Positions 25,229-33,380 of a stretch of 64,000 nucleotides of DNA are shown piece by piece. Origin of the DNA: Rathayibacter sp. Leaf185 (GTDB lineage Bacteria; Actinomycetota; Actinomycetes; Actinomycetales; Microbacteriaceae); NCBI RefSeq assembly GCF_001423885.1, contig NZ_LMPP01000001.1, positions 1,341,543-1,405,542 on the forward strand, given 5' to 3'. The notes under the pieces are model-generated. The model saw only the letters and a program-made list of their open reading frames with translations. It did no database searches and had not been told where the DNA came from. Positions within the stretch are counted from its first letter, which is position 1; every line of letters begins with the position of its first letter. The position numbers were made by a program, and so were the translations under genes.

Positions 25229-25486
25229 CTACCTCCGGTCGAGCACCCGCACCAGGCCGACGAGCAGGGCGATGCCGCCGAGGACGGCGATCGTCAGGGC
25301 GGTCGCACCGCCCTGGCCGAGAGCGAGCGCCCGGTCGACCACGTCGGCGCGCAGAGCGGTGTCGGAGGCGACCAGCAGCAGGAAGACGGAGAGGGCGGCG
25401 ACGACGAGCCCCCAGACGATCGCGCCGGCGCGGATGCGGGGGCGCTGGGCGGTGGTGGTCGTCGCTGCGGTGGATTCGGTGCTCAT
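25229..25486 (-). CDS. Small two-helix membrane protein
   Basis: 85 residues from ATG at 25486, which overlaps the stop of the PspC gene (ATGA). A polar Thr/Ser-rich start (STESTAATTTTAQ) precedes two hydrophobic helices (AGAIVWGLVVAALSVFLLLVA and LTIAVLGGIALLVGLV) and a short basic tail. No family is recognised. Coupled translation with the PspC/toastrack-like protein implies the same membrane-stress function. Confidence 0.8.
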   Translation of the reverse strand: MSTESTAATTTTAQRPRIRAGAIVWGLVVAALSVFLLLVASDTALRADVVDRALALGQGGATALTIAVLGGIALLVGLVRVLDRR

Positions 25487-27018
25487 CGTGCTGCCCCTGA
25501 CGGCTCGGTGGTGGTCGTGTCGGTGGTGCTGCCGGCGGCGGGCTCCCGGCTCGCGCCCGTCTCGTCGAAGACGCTGATCGATCCGCCGCCCTGCTCGAGG
25601 CGCACGACGAAGGGCACCGCGTCGGGGTCGCCGAAGGTCTGGGTCCACCGCCAGCGCCCGTCGACGAAGCGCAGATCCTCCGGCTCCTCCGAGAGGTAGT
25701 CCTCGCCCGAGACCCGGGTGATCCAGATGCTCGGATCGGCCGACGACGACTCGAGGCGGACCGCCGTCCCCTCCATGGCCGCGATCTGAACCGAGCCCGC
25801 GCCCTGCCAGAGGTCGAGGACCCCGCCCGCGACGTCGAAGTCGGGCGAGACCGTGACCTGCACGTCGCCCGCGAGGACCGCGTAGTCGCCGGGGGCCGAG
25901 TTCGAGAGGCTGAAGGAGCCGACCGTGCCCAGCACCGTGCGGTCGGGCGGCAGCAGTGCGGCCGTCGCCGCCGTCAGCACCGTCACCAGCGAGATCGCCA
26001 CGAGGAGGATCGCGCGTCGGCGGAGGAGCCCGGCGAGAACGATCGCGAGGGCGAGCACGAGCGTGGCGGTGGCGAATCCGACGACGGTCGCGGTCGATCC
26101 GGTCGCCGAGAGGGAGACGAGCGAGCCGAGCAGTGCCGCCGCGCCGAGGGCCAGCAGCGTCGCACTGGAGCGCAGACGCGGGTTGGCGGCTCGGCGCAGA
26201 CGCTGCCGCTCGAGGCGCGCGGCGGTGACCGCAGCGGCTCGGAGGCGCGCCTCCTCCGCTCGCTGCCGCGCGGTCTCGCGGGCGGTCGCCGCCTCCTGCG
26301 CACGGAACGCCTCGCGCTCGGCCTTCCACTGCTCCTGGCGCTCGCGCCACGCGGCGAGCTCCTCCGGCGCCTCCGGCCTGGCATCGGTCGGCCGCTCGGG
26401 GTAAGGGATGCTCTCGGGGCGCCCGTCGGTCGTCGCCGGCACCACCTCCGGAACAACGGCGGGCGCCGATGCGCGACCGGAGCGGCGCACGATCCAGACG
26501 ACGAGGCCGATCACCGCCGCGATGACGACGGCGGTCCACAGTGCTCGGCCCGCGGAGGCGCCCCAGGCGGTGGCACCCGTGTAGGCGCCGCCGATCGACC
26601 AGAAGCCCTGTGCGACGGGGAGCATCGAGGCCAGGACGAGCACGCCGATCCCGGCGTGGACGCGGTCGACGTCGCCGCGGACGAGGCGCTCGACCGGCAG
26701 CGAGTCGTTCTCGTCGGGCAGCAGCAGCCACGCCGCCGCGTAGAAGAGGAAGGCGGGGCCGCCCAGGACGGCCACGACGACGAAGACGCCGCGGACGATC
26801 AGCGGGTCGATGCCGAGCCGCTCGGCGATCCCGGAGCAGACGCCGCCGATCCAGCCGGGCCGGCGCGGGAGATCGAGGCCGCGCAGCCAGAGGAAGAAGC
26901 GGTTCTCCTTCGGCGGGGTCGCGCCGTCGGCGGGTTCGGTGGTCTGGGTGGTCGCGGTGGTCGTGTCTCCCGGATCGTCCGGTCCGCCGGTCGGCGGGGT
27001 CGTGCTCGCTGCTGTCAT
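25483..27018 (-). CDS. PspC domain protein with C-terminal toastrack-like domain
   Basis: 511 residues. The PspC domain spans about 38-100 (GWIGGVCSGIAERLGIDPLIVRGVFVV); further helices are at about 120-185. A charged coiled-coil-like stretch rich in Glu, Arg and Ala covers 215-290 (WRERQEQWKAEREAFRAQE), then three helices, and a soluble C-terminal beta domain of about 130 residues (YAVLAGDVQVTVSPDFDV to SISVFDE) like the toastrack/DUF2154 domains found with LiaF-type proteins. It probably senses or buffers envelope stress. The divergent histidine kinase (27123) also has a PspC domain, so the two sides likely form one signalling module. Start ATG at 27018; 104-bp shared promoter gap. Confidence 0.88.
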   Translation of the reverse strand: MTAASTTPPTGGPDDPGDTTTATTQTTEPADGATPPKENRFFLWLRGLDLPRRPGWIGGVCSGIAERLGIDPLIVRGVFVVVAVLGGPAFLFYAAAWLLLPDENDSLPVERLVRGDVDRVHAGIGVLVLASMLPVAQGFWSIGGAYTGATAWGASAGRALWTAVVIAAVIGLVVWIVRRSGRASAPAVVPEVVPATTDGRPESIPYPERPTDARPEAPEELAAWRERQEQWKAEREAFRAQEAATARETARQRAEEARLRAAAVTAARLERQRLRRAANPRLRSSATLLALGAAALLGSLVSLSATGSTATVVGFATATLVLALAIVLAGLLRRRAILLVAISLVTVLTAATAALLPPDRTVLGTVGSFSLSNSAPGDYAVLAGDVQVTVSPDFDVAGGVLDLWQGAGSVQIAAMEGTAVRLESSSADPSIWITRVSGEDYLSEEPEDLRFVDGRWRWTQTFGDPDAVPFVVRLEQGGGSISVFDETGASREPAAGSTTDTTTTEPSGAAR

Positions 27019-27122
27019 GGCTCGAGTGTCCCGTGGGCCGCCGGTGCCGGGCCATCGGGGGAACCCCTGACCGGACCCTGACGCCGACCCCGGCCGACGC
27101 GCCCGTCTGTTTGGATGCAGGG

Positions 27123-28289
27123 GTGAGCATCCCCACCCTGACCCGCGTCGCGGTCCGTCCGCCGCTGCGTCGACCGCGCCGGGCGGTCCTCGGCGGCGTC
27201 AGCGCCGGGCTGGCCGAGCACCTGGGCCGGAGCACGCGGTCGGTGCGGTTCCTGTTCGTCGTCGCCGCTCTGCTCGGCGGGGGCGGCGCGCTCCTCTACC
27301 TGTGGCTGTGGGCGCTCGTACCGCTCGCCGACTCCGACGACGCGGGCGTGCGGCGCTCGGTCCCCGTCGCAGGGCTCCTCGCCGTCGCCGCCGGAGTCGC
27401 GGCGGTCGCCGTGGCCGTCGCGCTCGGCGCGGGCGACGACACCGAGGTCACCCGGGCGCTCGCCGCGGTCGCCGCGCTGGCCGGGGGCGCCGTCGGCTGG
27501 AGTCTCGGCCCGGACCGCGTCGACCCGTCGCGGTCCGCGCGCTCCTCCTCCGCGGTGCGACTCGCCTCCTGTGCGGTGCTCGTCGTCGCCGGAGTCGCGG
27601 TGCTCGCCGCCCGACCGAGCGCCGTCAACGCCGTGCTCGCTGTGGGCGTGCTGCTGGTGGCCGCCGGGGTGCTCGCCGCCCCGCGGATCGTGACGCTGTG
27701 GACAGAGCTGATGGGCGAGCGCGCGGCCCGCGTGCGCGAGGAGCAGCGCGCCGAGATCGCCGCGCACCTGCACGACTCGGTGCTGCAGACGCTCGCGCTG
27801 ATCCAGAACCGCGCGGGAGCCTCGAGCGAGGTGGCCCGCATTGCGCGCGCGCAGGAGCGGGAGCTGCGCGACTGGCTGTTCGAGCGCGACGTGCCGGTCG
27901 CCAACGATCTCGCGGCCGAGATCCGCGCGATCGCCGCGGCCATCGAGCTCGACTACCCGGTGCAGCTCGAGGTGGTGGCGGTGGGCGCCTCCGTGCCGGG
28001 TGCCGCCTCGGTGCTCGCCGCGACCCGGGAGGCGATGCTCAACGCCGCGCGGCACGCGGGCGGCGAGGTCTCGGTCTACCTCGAGTGCACCGCCGCCGGA
28101 GTCGACGTCTTCGTCCGCGACCGCGGGCCGGGTGTCGACCTGGGCGCGCTCCCGGGCGACCGGCTGGGCATCCGCGAGTCGATCGTCGGGCGTATGGCGC
28201 GCGCGGGCGGCATCGCGACCGTGACGCCGGGAGCCGGCGGCACGGGCACCGAGGTGCATCTGCGGCTCCCGGCGGAGGTCGAGCGATGA
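27123..28289 (+). CDS. PspC-domain sensor histidine kinase
   Basis: 388 residues from GTG at 27123. A PspC domain opens it (LRRPRRAVLGGVSAGLAEHLG, with RSVRFLFVVAALLGG), then several helices to about residue 195, a HisKA_3 dimerisation domain with HLHDSVLQTL (predicted phospho-His217), and a HATPase_c domain with ATREAMLNAARHAG (N box) and DRGPGVD (G1). This is the LiaS/NarX family layout. Its PspC domain and the divergent PspC protein suggest a membrane-stress signal. The response regulator starts at 28286, overlapping its stop by 4 bp. Confidence 0.92.
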   Translation: MSIPTLTRVAVRPPLRRPRRAVLGGVSAGLAEHLGRSTRSVRFLFVVAALLGGGGALLYLWLWALVPLADSDDAGVRRSVPVAGLLAVAAGVAAVAVAVALGAGDDTEVTRALAAVAALAGGAVGWSLGPDRVDPSRSARSSSAVRLASCAVLVVAGVAVLAARPSAVNAVLAVGVLLVAAGVLAAPRIVTLWTELMGERAARVREEQRAEIAAHLHDSVLQTLALIQNRAGASSEVARIARAQERELRDWLFERDVPVANDLAAEIRAIAAAIELDYPVQLEVVAVGASVPGAASVLAATREAMLNAARHAGGEVSVYLECTAAGVDVFVRDRGPGVDLGALPGDRLGIRESIVGRMARAGGIATVTPGAGGTGTEVHLRLPAEVER

Positions 28290-28933
28290 CGCGGGTGGTG
28301 CTGGTCGACGACCACTCGATCTTCCGCTCCGGCCTGCGCGCCGATCTGGCGCCCGAGCTCGAGGTCCTGGGTGAGGCGGCCGACGTCGACGCGGCGGTGG
28401 CGCTGGTGGCGGCCACGAGCCCCGACGTGGTGCTGCTCGATGTGCACCTGCCGGGCGGCGCGGGCGGAGGCGGTGCCGAGGTCCTGCGCAGGAGCGCCGG
28501 GCTCCTCGAGTCGGTCCGGTTCCTGGCGCTGAGCGTCTCGGACGCGGCCGAGGACGTCGTGGGCGTGATCCGCGCCGGTGCTCGCGGCTACATCACCAAG
28601 GCGAGCTCGGGAGCCGAGGTGAGTCGCGCCGTGCTGGCGGTCGCCGGCGGTGACGCGGTGTTCTCTCCGCGGCTCGCCGGGTTCGTGCTCGACGCCTTCG
28701 GTGCGCTCTCAGGCGAGCAGGCGGAGTCGTCGGACGAGCTCGACCGGCTGTCGGCCCGCGAGCGCGAGGTGATGCGGCTGATCGCGCGCGGCTACGCCTA
28801 CAAGGAGGCGGCCGCCGAGCTGTACATCTCGGTCAAGACGGTGGAGTCGCACGTGTCGGCGGTGCTGCGGAAGCTGCAGTTGTCGTCGCGGTACGAGCTG
28901 ACGGCGTGGGCGTCGGCGCGGCGGCTGCTCTGA
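28286..28933 (+). CDS. NarL/LuxR-family response regulator
   Basis: 215 residues. The receiver domain has VVLVDDHSIFR with the acidic pair, phospho-acceptor Asp52 in VVLLDVHLPGG, Ser/Thr switch in LALSVS and Lys in YITKASS. The LuxR-type HTH follows (LSAREREVMRLIARGYAYKEAAAEL, ISVKTVESHVSAVLRKLQL). It is the partner of the overlapping PspC-type kinase and most likely controls the divergent PspC operon, as in Lia systems. The start ATG is in the ATGA overlap with the kinase stop. Confidence 0.94.
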   Translation: MTRVVLVDDHSIFRSGLRADLAPELEVLGEAADVDAAVALVAATSPDVVLLDVHLPGGAGGGGAEVLRRSAGLLESVRFLALSVSDAAEDVVGVIRAGARGYITKASSGAEVSRAVLAVAGGDAVFSPRLAGFVLDAFGALSGEQAESSDELDRLSAREREVMRLIARGYAYKEAAAELYISVKTVESHVSAVLRKLQLSSRYELTAWASARRLL

Positions 28934-28957
28934 GGGGTGCGGGCCGGGCGGCGGGCG

Positions 28958-29179
28958 CGCGGTCTGCGGGAGTTCGTGCGGTCTGCGGGAGCTCGTGCGA
29001 TCTGCAGGAGTTCGCGCGATCTGCAGGAGCTCGGGGCAGGAAGACGCTTCCCAGCGCGGGAATCCTGACGCATGGGCCGCATCTCCTGCAGATCGCACTG
29101 ACTCCTGCAGACCGCACTGACTCCTGCAGACCGCACGCGCATCTCCCGCTGGCCGCGCCGGCTCCTGCAGATCGCGCCG
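28958..29179. repeat. Inverted 19-bp-unit array, family A (copy 2, longest)
   Basis: Four contiguous 19-bp units starting at 28958, 28977, 28996 and 29015 (GCGGTCTGCGGGAGTTCGT type). After about 48 bp come three contiguous inverted units at 29082, 29101 and 29120 (CTCCTGCAGATCGCACTGA type) and a fourth at 29161. It fills the 248-bp gap between two convergent genes, starting 25 bp after one stop and ending 3 bp before the other. It could fold into a long imperfect hairpin in either transcript. Confidence 0.85.
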
Positions 29180-29181
29180 GC

Positions 29182-29757
29182 TCAGGCCAGGGCGGCGGCG
29201 ACCGTCGCGACCGCGGAGTCGACGGCGCGCGCTGTCGCCGCGCGATCCTCCGACTCGGAGTCGTGGACGAACGCCGTCACGCCGTGCCGGGCGCCGCAGT
29301 AGCCGATCACGCCGCGCTCGATCTGGGTGCGGAACGACTCCGTGTACCCGTGCCGCGCGAACGACCGCTCCGAGGTGCCCGACACCGGGATCAGGTGGAC
29401 GGTGAGGCGGTCGAGTCGCGGGACGACTCCGCCCTCCTCGTCGATGCCGAATGCCCAGCCCGCGACGAAGACCCGGTCGATCCATCCCTTCAGCAGCGCG
29501 GGCATCGACCACCAGTAGACGGGGAACACCAGGACGAGGTGCTCGTGCGCGTCGATCCGCCGCTGCTCGGCCGCGACGTCGTCGGAGGCCTCGCCCTCGC
29601 CGAGGTAGAGCCGCCGGTCGTCCAGCGTGAAGCGCGGATCGAAGCCCTCCTGAGCGAGGTGGGCGAGCGTCGCACCGGTCTGCTCGCCGAGGCGGCGGGC
29701 GGCGTGGTGGGTGAGCGACTCCGGGTCGGGGTGGGCGGTGACGACGAGGATGCTCAT
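29182..29757 (-). CDS. NAD(P)H-dependent flavodoxin-fold oxidoreductase (KefF/NQO1-like)
   Basis: 191 residues. The flavodoxin-like fold opens SILVVTAHPDPESLTHHAA, with the FMN phosphate loop at TAHPDPESLT, and has the hallmark FPVYWWSMPALLKGWIDRVF near residue 78 and HLIPVSGTSERSF. Members reduce quinones or nitro compounds with two-electron chemistry; cytoplasmic. The start is ATG at 29757. It stands alone, convergent with the response regulator across a family A array. Confidence 0.88.
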   Translation of the reverse strand: MSILVVTAHPDPESLTHHAARRLGEQTGATLAHLAQEGFDPRFTLDDRRLYLGEGEASDDVAAEQRRIDAHEHLVLVFPVYWWSMPALLKGWIDRVFVAGWAFGIDEEGGVVPRLDRLTVHLIPVSGTSERSFARHGYTESFRTQIERGVIGYCGARHGVTAFVHDSESEDRAATARAVDSAVATVAAALA

Positions 29758-29810
29758 GCGATCCAGTCTGGTGAGCGCCGCCTGCGAGAGGCCCGGGGCT
29801 GCAGGACCCG

Positions 29811-30332
29811 CTAGAACGACACCAGCGGCAGGAACGGCAGCACGGCCAGCGCCGACAGCGTGCCGAGCACCACACCGGCGAGCAGGTCGGTCGGGAAGTG
29901 CATCCCGAGCGCCATCCGCGACAGGAGCATCGCGGCGACGACGAGCACCGCGAGCGGCCAGAGGGCGGGCAGCATCACGGCGAACACGATCGCGGCGGCG
30001 GTGGTCGACGAGGCGTGCGAGCTCGGGAAGCTGAGCTTGCTCGGCGCCGAGCCGCGCACCTCCACGCCCTCGCCCAGCGGACGCGGGCGGCGCACGACGC
30101 GCTTCAGCACGATCGACAGGCCGTGCGCGAACACGATCGCGACGCAGCAGAGGGCCCAGGCCCAGAACCGCGACGGATCGACGAACGCGCCGATGACGCC
30201 GAGGATCAGCCAGCCCGCGGCGTGCTCGCCGATCAGGCTGAGCCCGCGGGCGACGGGGAGGAGGGGGCGCGTCAGCGGTGCGCGCTGCACGGCGACGATG
30301 GCCGCGGACTCGCGGCTCCGGAGGGTCGACAT
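29811..30332 (-). CDS. PAP2-family membrane phosphatase
   Basis: 173 residues from ATG at 30332, with about five helices. The three phosphatase motifs are intact: KRVVRRPRP, FPSSHASS and SRMALGMHFPTD (catalytic His in the last, nucleophile His in the second). Small PAP2 proteins of this size include the candidate decaprenylphosphoryl-5-phosphoribose phosphatase Rv3807c next to ubiA in mycobacteria; here the DPA genes are 7 kb away, so that role is only possible. Undecaprenyl-pyrophosphate recycling is the alternative. A TTG three codons upstream is another start candidate. Confidence 0.88.
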   Translation of the reverse strand: MSTLRSRESAAIVAVQRAPLTRPLLPVARGLSLIGEHAAGWLILGVIGAFVDPSRFWAWALCCVAIVFAHGLSIVLKRVVRRPRPLGEGVEVRGSAPSKLSFPSSHASSTTAAAIVFAVMLPALWPLAVLVVAAMLLSRMALGMHFPTDLLAGVVLGTLSALAVLPFLPLVSF

Positions 30333-30356
30333 CGGGCCCAACCTAGCGCACGGCGG

Positions 30357-30381
30357 GGCGGCGGGAGATCGTCCCGCCGCC
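30357..30381. terminator. Strong GC hairpin after phoX
   Basis: Perfect 10-bp stem GGCGGCGGGA / TCCCGCCGCC with a 5-nt loop, 10 bp beyond the phoX stop on the minus strand. No clear U-tract, as is common in actinobacteria. Confidence 0.7.
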
Positions 30382-30390
30382 TCCGTCGCG

Positions 30391-32778
30391 TCACGCCTCC
30401 GGCGCGTCCTCGGTGCCGGCGGAGCGGCGGCGCGCGGCGATCCCGACGGCCGCGGCTCCTGCGGCGAGCAGCGCGGTCGCCCCGGCGATCAGGCCGGCGC
30501 TCTCGACGCCGGTCGACGCGAGTCCGCCTCCCGTGCCGCCCGTGGGCAGCGGCACGGCCGTGCCCGTCGGAGTCGCGGTGGGAGCGACCGTGGGAGCACC
30601 CGTCGGCGTCGTGGTCGGCGACGGAGCGGCGGTCGGCCCGGCGGTGGGAGTCGCAGTCGGCGCCGCGGTCGGAGTCGGCGCCGTGGTCGGACCCGCCGTC
30701 GGCGTCGGGGTGGGCCCGACCACCTGCGAGGAGGGCAGGATCTGCACGATCGTCGGTCGCGGCGCGGCGACGGCTCCGGCGCTCAGTGCACCCGCAGCCG
30801 CGAAGTCCGGGAAGTACGAGGTGGGCGCCTCGAAGGTTCCCTCCTCGCCCGGGTGCTGCACGGCGACGAACACGTGCTGGTCGAGGTCGTGCACGATCGG
30901 CCCGCAGGTCTCGGCGTCGCGCGGGACCGAGAGGAACTGCTCGACGTTGCCGCGGGAGTCGCCCTCGAGCGTCACCTTGAACAGTCCGTCGTTGTAGCCG
31001 ATGCCGCTGGGGGCGCCGTCGGTCGAGATCCAGAGGTCGCCGACGGAGTCGAAGGCCAGGTTGTCGGGGCACGAGATCGGCGAGACCTTCTCGGCCGGGA
31101 AGCCCGAGAAGTAGACCGTGTCGCCCTGCGCCTGGTCGCCGCAGAGCATCAGCAGGTTCCAGGTGAAGGTGCGGCCGGTCTGGTCGCCGCCGTCCTCGAT
31201 GATCTCGACGATGTGGCCGTCGCGGTTCTCGGTGCGCGGGTTGACCTCGGTCGGCCCCTCCCTGCCCTCGGTGCCGCGGTTCGAGTTGTTGGTGCACGCC
31301 ACGTAGATCCGCCCGCTGATCAGGCTCGGCTGCACGTCCTCGCAGCGGTCCATCTTGGTCGCGCCGGCGATGTCGGCGGCCTGGCGGGTGTGCACGAGCA
31401 CCTCCTCGATGCTCATCCCGGCGATGGCGGAGGCGCCGCCCACGACGAGCGGCAGCCACTCGCCGATCCCGTCGAAGCCGCCGTCGGAGGGGACGGCGCC
31501 GGTCCCCGTGATCTCGGCGACGGGCGAGTCTCCGGTGAACTTCGCGACCCACAGGTCGCCCTCCTCGAGCAGCGTCTTGTTGTGGGCGCGGTCACCCTCG
31601 ATGTAGCGCTTCTTCGAGACGAACTTGTAGAGGTAGTCGAAGCGCTCGTCGTCGCCCTGGTAGGCCACGACGCGGCCGTCGGGAGCGATGATGACGTTCG
31701 CGCCCTCGTGCTTGAGACGGCCGAGCGCAGTGTGCTTCCTCGGCGTCGACTCCGGCTCGAAGGGGTCGAACTCGACGATCCAGCCGAAGCGGTTGGGCTC
31801 GTTCTCGTAGCCCGGGGTGCGCGCGTCGAAGCGGGGGTCGTCGAGCTCCCACAGACGGGCCGTCTCGGCGTCGGTGAGGCCGTAGCGCTTCTCGGAGTCG
31901 CTCGTGCCGGTGGCGCGGAAGTAGCCGTTGAAGTTCTCCTCGCCCGACAGGATGGTGCCCCACGGGGTGGTACCTCCTGAGCAGTTGCCGAGCGTGCCGA
32001 GCACGGTGCGGCCCTCGGGGTCGGCGACCGTCGTCAGCAGAGCGGAGCCGGCCGCCGCGCCGGTCACCTCGTAGGGGGTGTCGATCAGGTAGCGGCGGTT
32101 GTGCTCGCCGCCGCGCACGTACGCCCAGGGGCGGTCGACGGCGGTGCGGACCAGCTCGACGACAGTGAGACCGTGAGCGGCGCGGGCCACGGCGCGCACG
32201 CGCTCGGGCTCCGACTCGAGCTGCGCGGCCGGGAACATGATGTTCTCGTTCGTGTACTCGTGGTTCACGACGAGCAGCGCGCGCAGGCGCTTCGAGCCCG
32301 GGATCTCGACGATGTCGGTGTAGTCGTTGTTGTAGCCGAACTGCGCGGCCTGTGCCGCCTCCGTCTGGTTCTGGATGTCGAACGCGGGGGAGTCGGCGAA
32401 CAGCGGGTCGCCCCAGCGGATGATCGGCTGCCAGGCGAAGCCCTCGGGCACCGTGAACTCGTCGATCTCGTACTGCACGGGCGCGATGGGGGTGAAGGCG
32501 AGCGGAGACGCGGTGCCTGTCACGGCCGCCTCCGCGGTGGGCGCGCCTCCGGCCGAGGCGACGGCCACGGTGACCGCACCGGCCAGGCCGAGCCCGAGCG
32601 CGCTGCGACGCGAGATCTGCGACGAGACGATGTCGCGGAAGTAGCTGTTGTGCGAGGTGTTGCAGGTCGCGCTCGAGCACGCGTTCGCGCACTTCAGGGC
32701 GCAGGTGACCGGGCTGCGCTTGCCGCGCACGTGCCCTGCCATCGGGAGGAGGAGCGGTCGGCGGGCGGTGTCTGACAT
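30391..32778 (-). CDS. PhoX-family phosphatase (DUF839), cell-wall anchored
   Basis: 795 residues from ATG at 32778. An N-terminal Cys-rich stretch (CALKCANACSSATCN) precedes a Tat-type signal (SRRSALGLGLAGA near residues 56-68). The PhoX/DUF839 domain follows (RWGDPLF, FGYNNDYTDI, VNHEYTNENIMFP, GNCSGGTTPWGTILSGEENF). PhoX enzymes are Tat-exported phosphatases using Fe and Ca. Residues about 680-745 are a Thr/Pro-rich stalk. The C-terminus is a sorting signal: LASTG at 753-757, a helix and an RRR tail, matching the LAxTG signal of class E sortases. A candidate PHO box lies upstream (32850-32878) and a strong hairpin follows. Confidence 0.9.
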   Translation of the reverse strand: MSDTARRPLLLPMAGHVRGKRSPVTCALKCANACSSATCNTSHNSYFRDIVSSQISRRSALGLGLAGAVTVAVASAGGAPTAEAAVTGTASPLAFTPIAPVQYEIDEFTVPEGFAWQPIIRWGDPLFADSPAFDIQNQTEAAQAAQFGYNNDYTDIVEIPGSKRLRALLVVNHEYTNENIMFPAAQLESEPERVRAVARAAHGLTVVELVRTAVDRPWAYVRGGEHNRRYLIDTPYEVTGAAAGSALLTTVADPEGRTVLGTLGNCSGGTTPWGTILSGEENFNGYFRATGTSDSEKRYGLTDAETARLWELDDPRFDARTPGYENEPNRFGWIVEFDPFEPESTPRKHTALGRLKHEGANVIIAPDGRVVAYQGDDERFDYLYKFVSKKRYIEGDRAHNKTLLEEGDLWVAKFTGDSPVAEITGTGAVPSDGGFDGIGEWLPLVVGGASAIAGMSIEEVLVHTRQAADIAGATKMDRCEDVQPSLISGRIYVACTNNSNRGTEGREGPTEVNPRTENRDGHIVEIIEDGGDQTGRTFTWNLLMLCGDQAQGDTVYFSGFPAEKVSPISCPDNLAFDSVGDLWISTDGAPSGIGYNDGLFKVTLEGDSRGNVEQFLSVPRDAETCGPIVHDLDQHVFVAVQHPGEEGTFEAPTSYFPDFAAAGALSAGAVAAPRPTIVQILPSSQVVGPTPTPTAGPTTAPTPTAAPTATPTAGPTAAPSPTTTPTGAPTVAPTATPTGTAVPLPTGGTGGGLASTGVESAGLIAGATALLAAGAAAVGIAARRRSAGTEDAPEA

Positions 32779-32849
32779 GGGGGTCCTTCGGTCGCAGGCG
32801 GTGATGCGATCGAGGCAACCAGGGCGAGGGGACGTCGATGCCGCCGAGG

Positions 32850-32878
32850 GGAGGACGCTTGCTGAATGCCGCGTGAAC
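32850..32878 (-). promoter_or_regulatory. Candidate PHO box upstream of phoX
   Basis: Read on the minus strand, three units start 11 nt apart: GTTCACG (32878-32872), ATTCAGC (32867-32861) and a weak GTCCTCC (32856-32850). Actinobacterial PhoP sites are 11-nt direct repeats of GTTCACC. The site lies 72-100 nt before the phoX start. Confidence 0.45.
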
Positions 32879-32899
32879 GTTCTCACAACAAGGGAAGGC

Positions 32900-33271
32900 T
32901 CACCTCACCTGGTGCCGCGCCTCCGAGACGCGTCCGATGTTGCCCGCGATCCACTCGACGACGGGCAGCAGGCGCTCGGCGAGCTCGGCTCCGAGCGGCG
33001 TGAGGCGGTAGTCGACCCGCGGCGGGATGGTGGCGTGCGCCTCCCGATGCACGAAGCCGTCCTGCTCCAGGGTGCGGAGGGTCTGCGCCAGCATCTTCTC
33101 GCTGATGCCGCCGATGCGCCGGCGCAGCTCCCCCCAGCGCAGGCCGCGCTCGGCCAGGGCGGCGAGCACCAGCACGCCCCACTTGCTCGTGACGTGCCCG
33201 AAGATCTCGCGGCTCGGGCAGTCGGCGGAGTAGACGTCGCCCGCGAGCAGCGGGCTCTCTGCGATGGTCAT
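32900..33271 (-). CDS. HxlR-family redox regulator (QorR-like)
   Basis: 123 residues from ATG at 33271. A winged helix of the HxlR/DUF24 type: CPSREIFGHVTSKWGVLVLAAL, LRWGELRRRIGGISEKMLAQTL (recognition region) and VHREAHATIPPRVDYRLTPLG (wing). Its only Cys is Cys18, at the position of the redox-sensing Cys of QorR, YodB and related proteins that release DNA on oxidation by quinones or diamide. It is divergent from a QorB-like reductase gene, a common pairing. An inverted repeat between the genes is a candidate operator. Confidence 0.9.
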   Translation of the reverse strand: MTIAESPLLAGDVYSADCPSREIFGHVTSKWGVLVLAALAERGLRWGELRRRIGGISEKMLAQTLRTLEQDGFVHREAHATIPPRVDYRLTPLGAELAERLLPVVEWIAGNIGRVSEARHQVR

Positions 33272-33275
33272 GGAT

Positions 33276-33297
33276 GTACTAACGAAATAGTGGGTAC
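33276..33297. promoter_or_regulatory. Candidate HxlR operator
   Basis: ACTA-N6-TAGT inverted core at 33278-33291, extended by GTAC on both sides (33276 and 33294). It is an AT-rich island in a GC-rich region, directly upstream of the HxlR start and 80-105 bp before the divergent qorB-like start. Confidence 0.55.
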
Positions 33298-33380
33298 TGC
33301 ATTCCGGGAAGTTCTGCACGGCGCCCCCGGTTCTCTCCTCCGTGCGGCCCTGAAGCCGCCCTGAACGGAAGGACCACCCC

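Noticed and set aside
28958-29179. CRISPR array
   Set aside because: Units are contiguous 19-bp repeats with no unique spacers, arranged in both orientations, and no cas gene is present.
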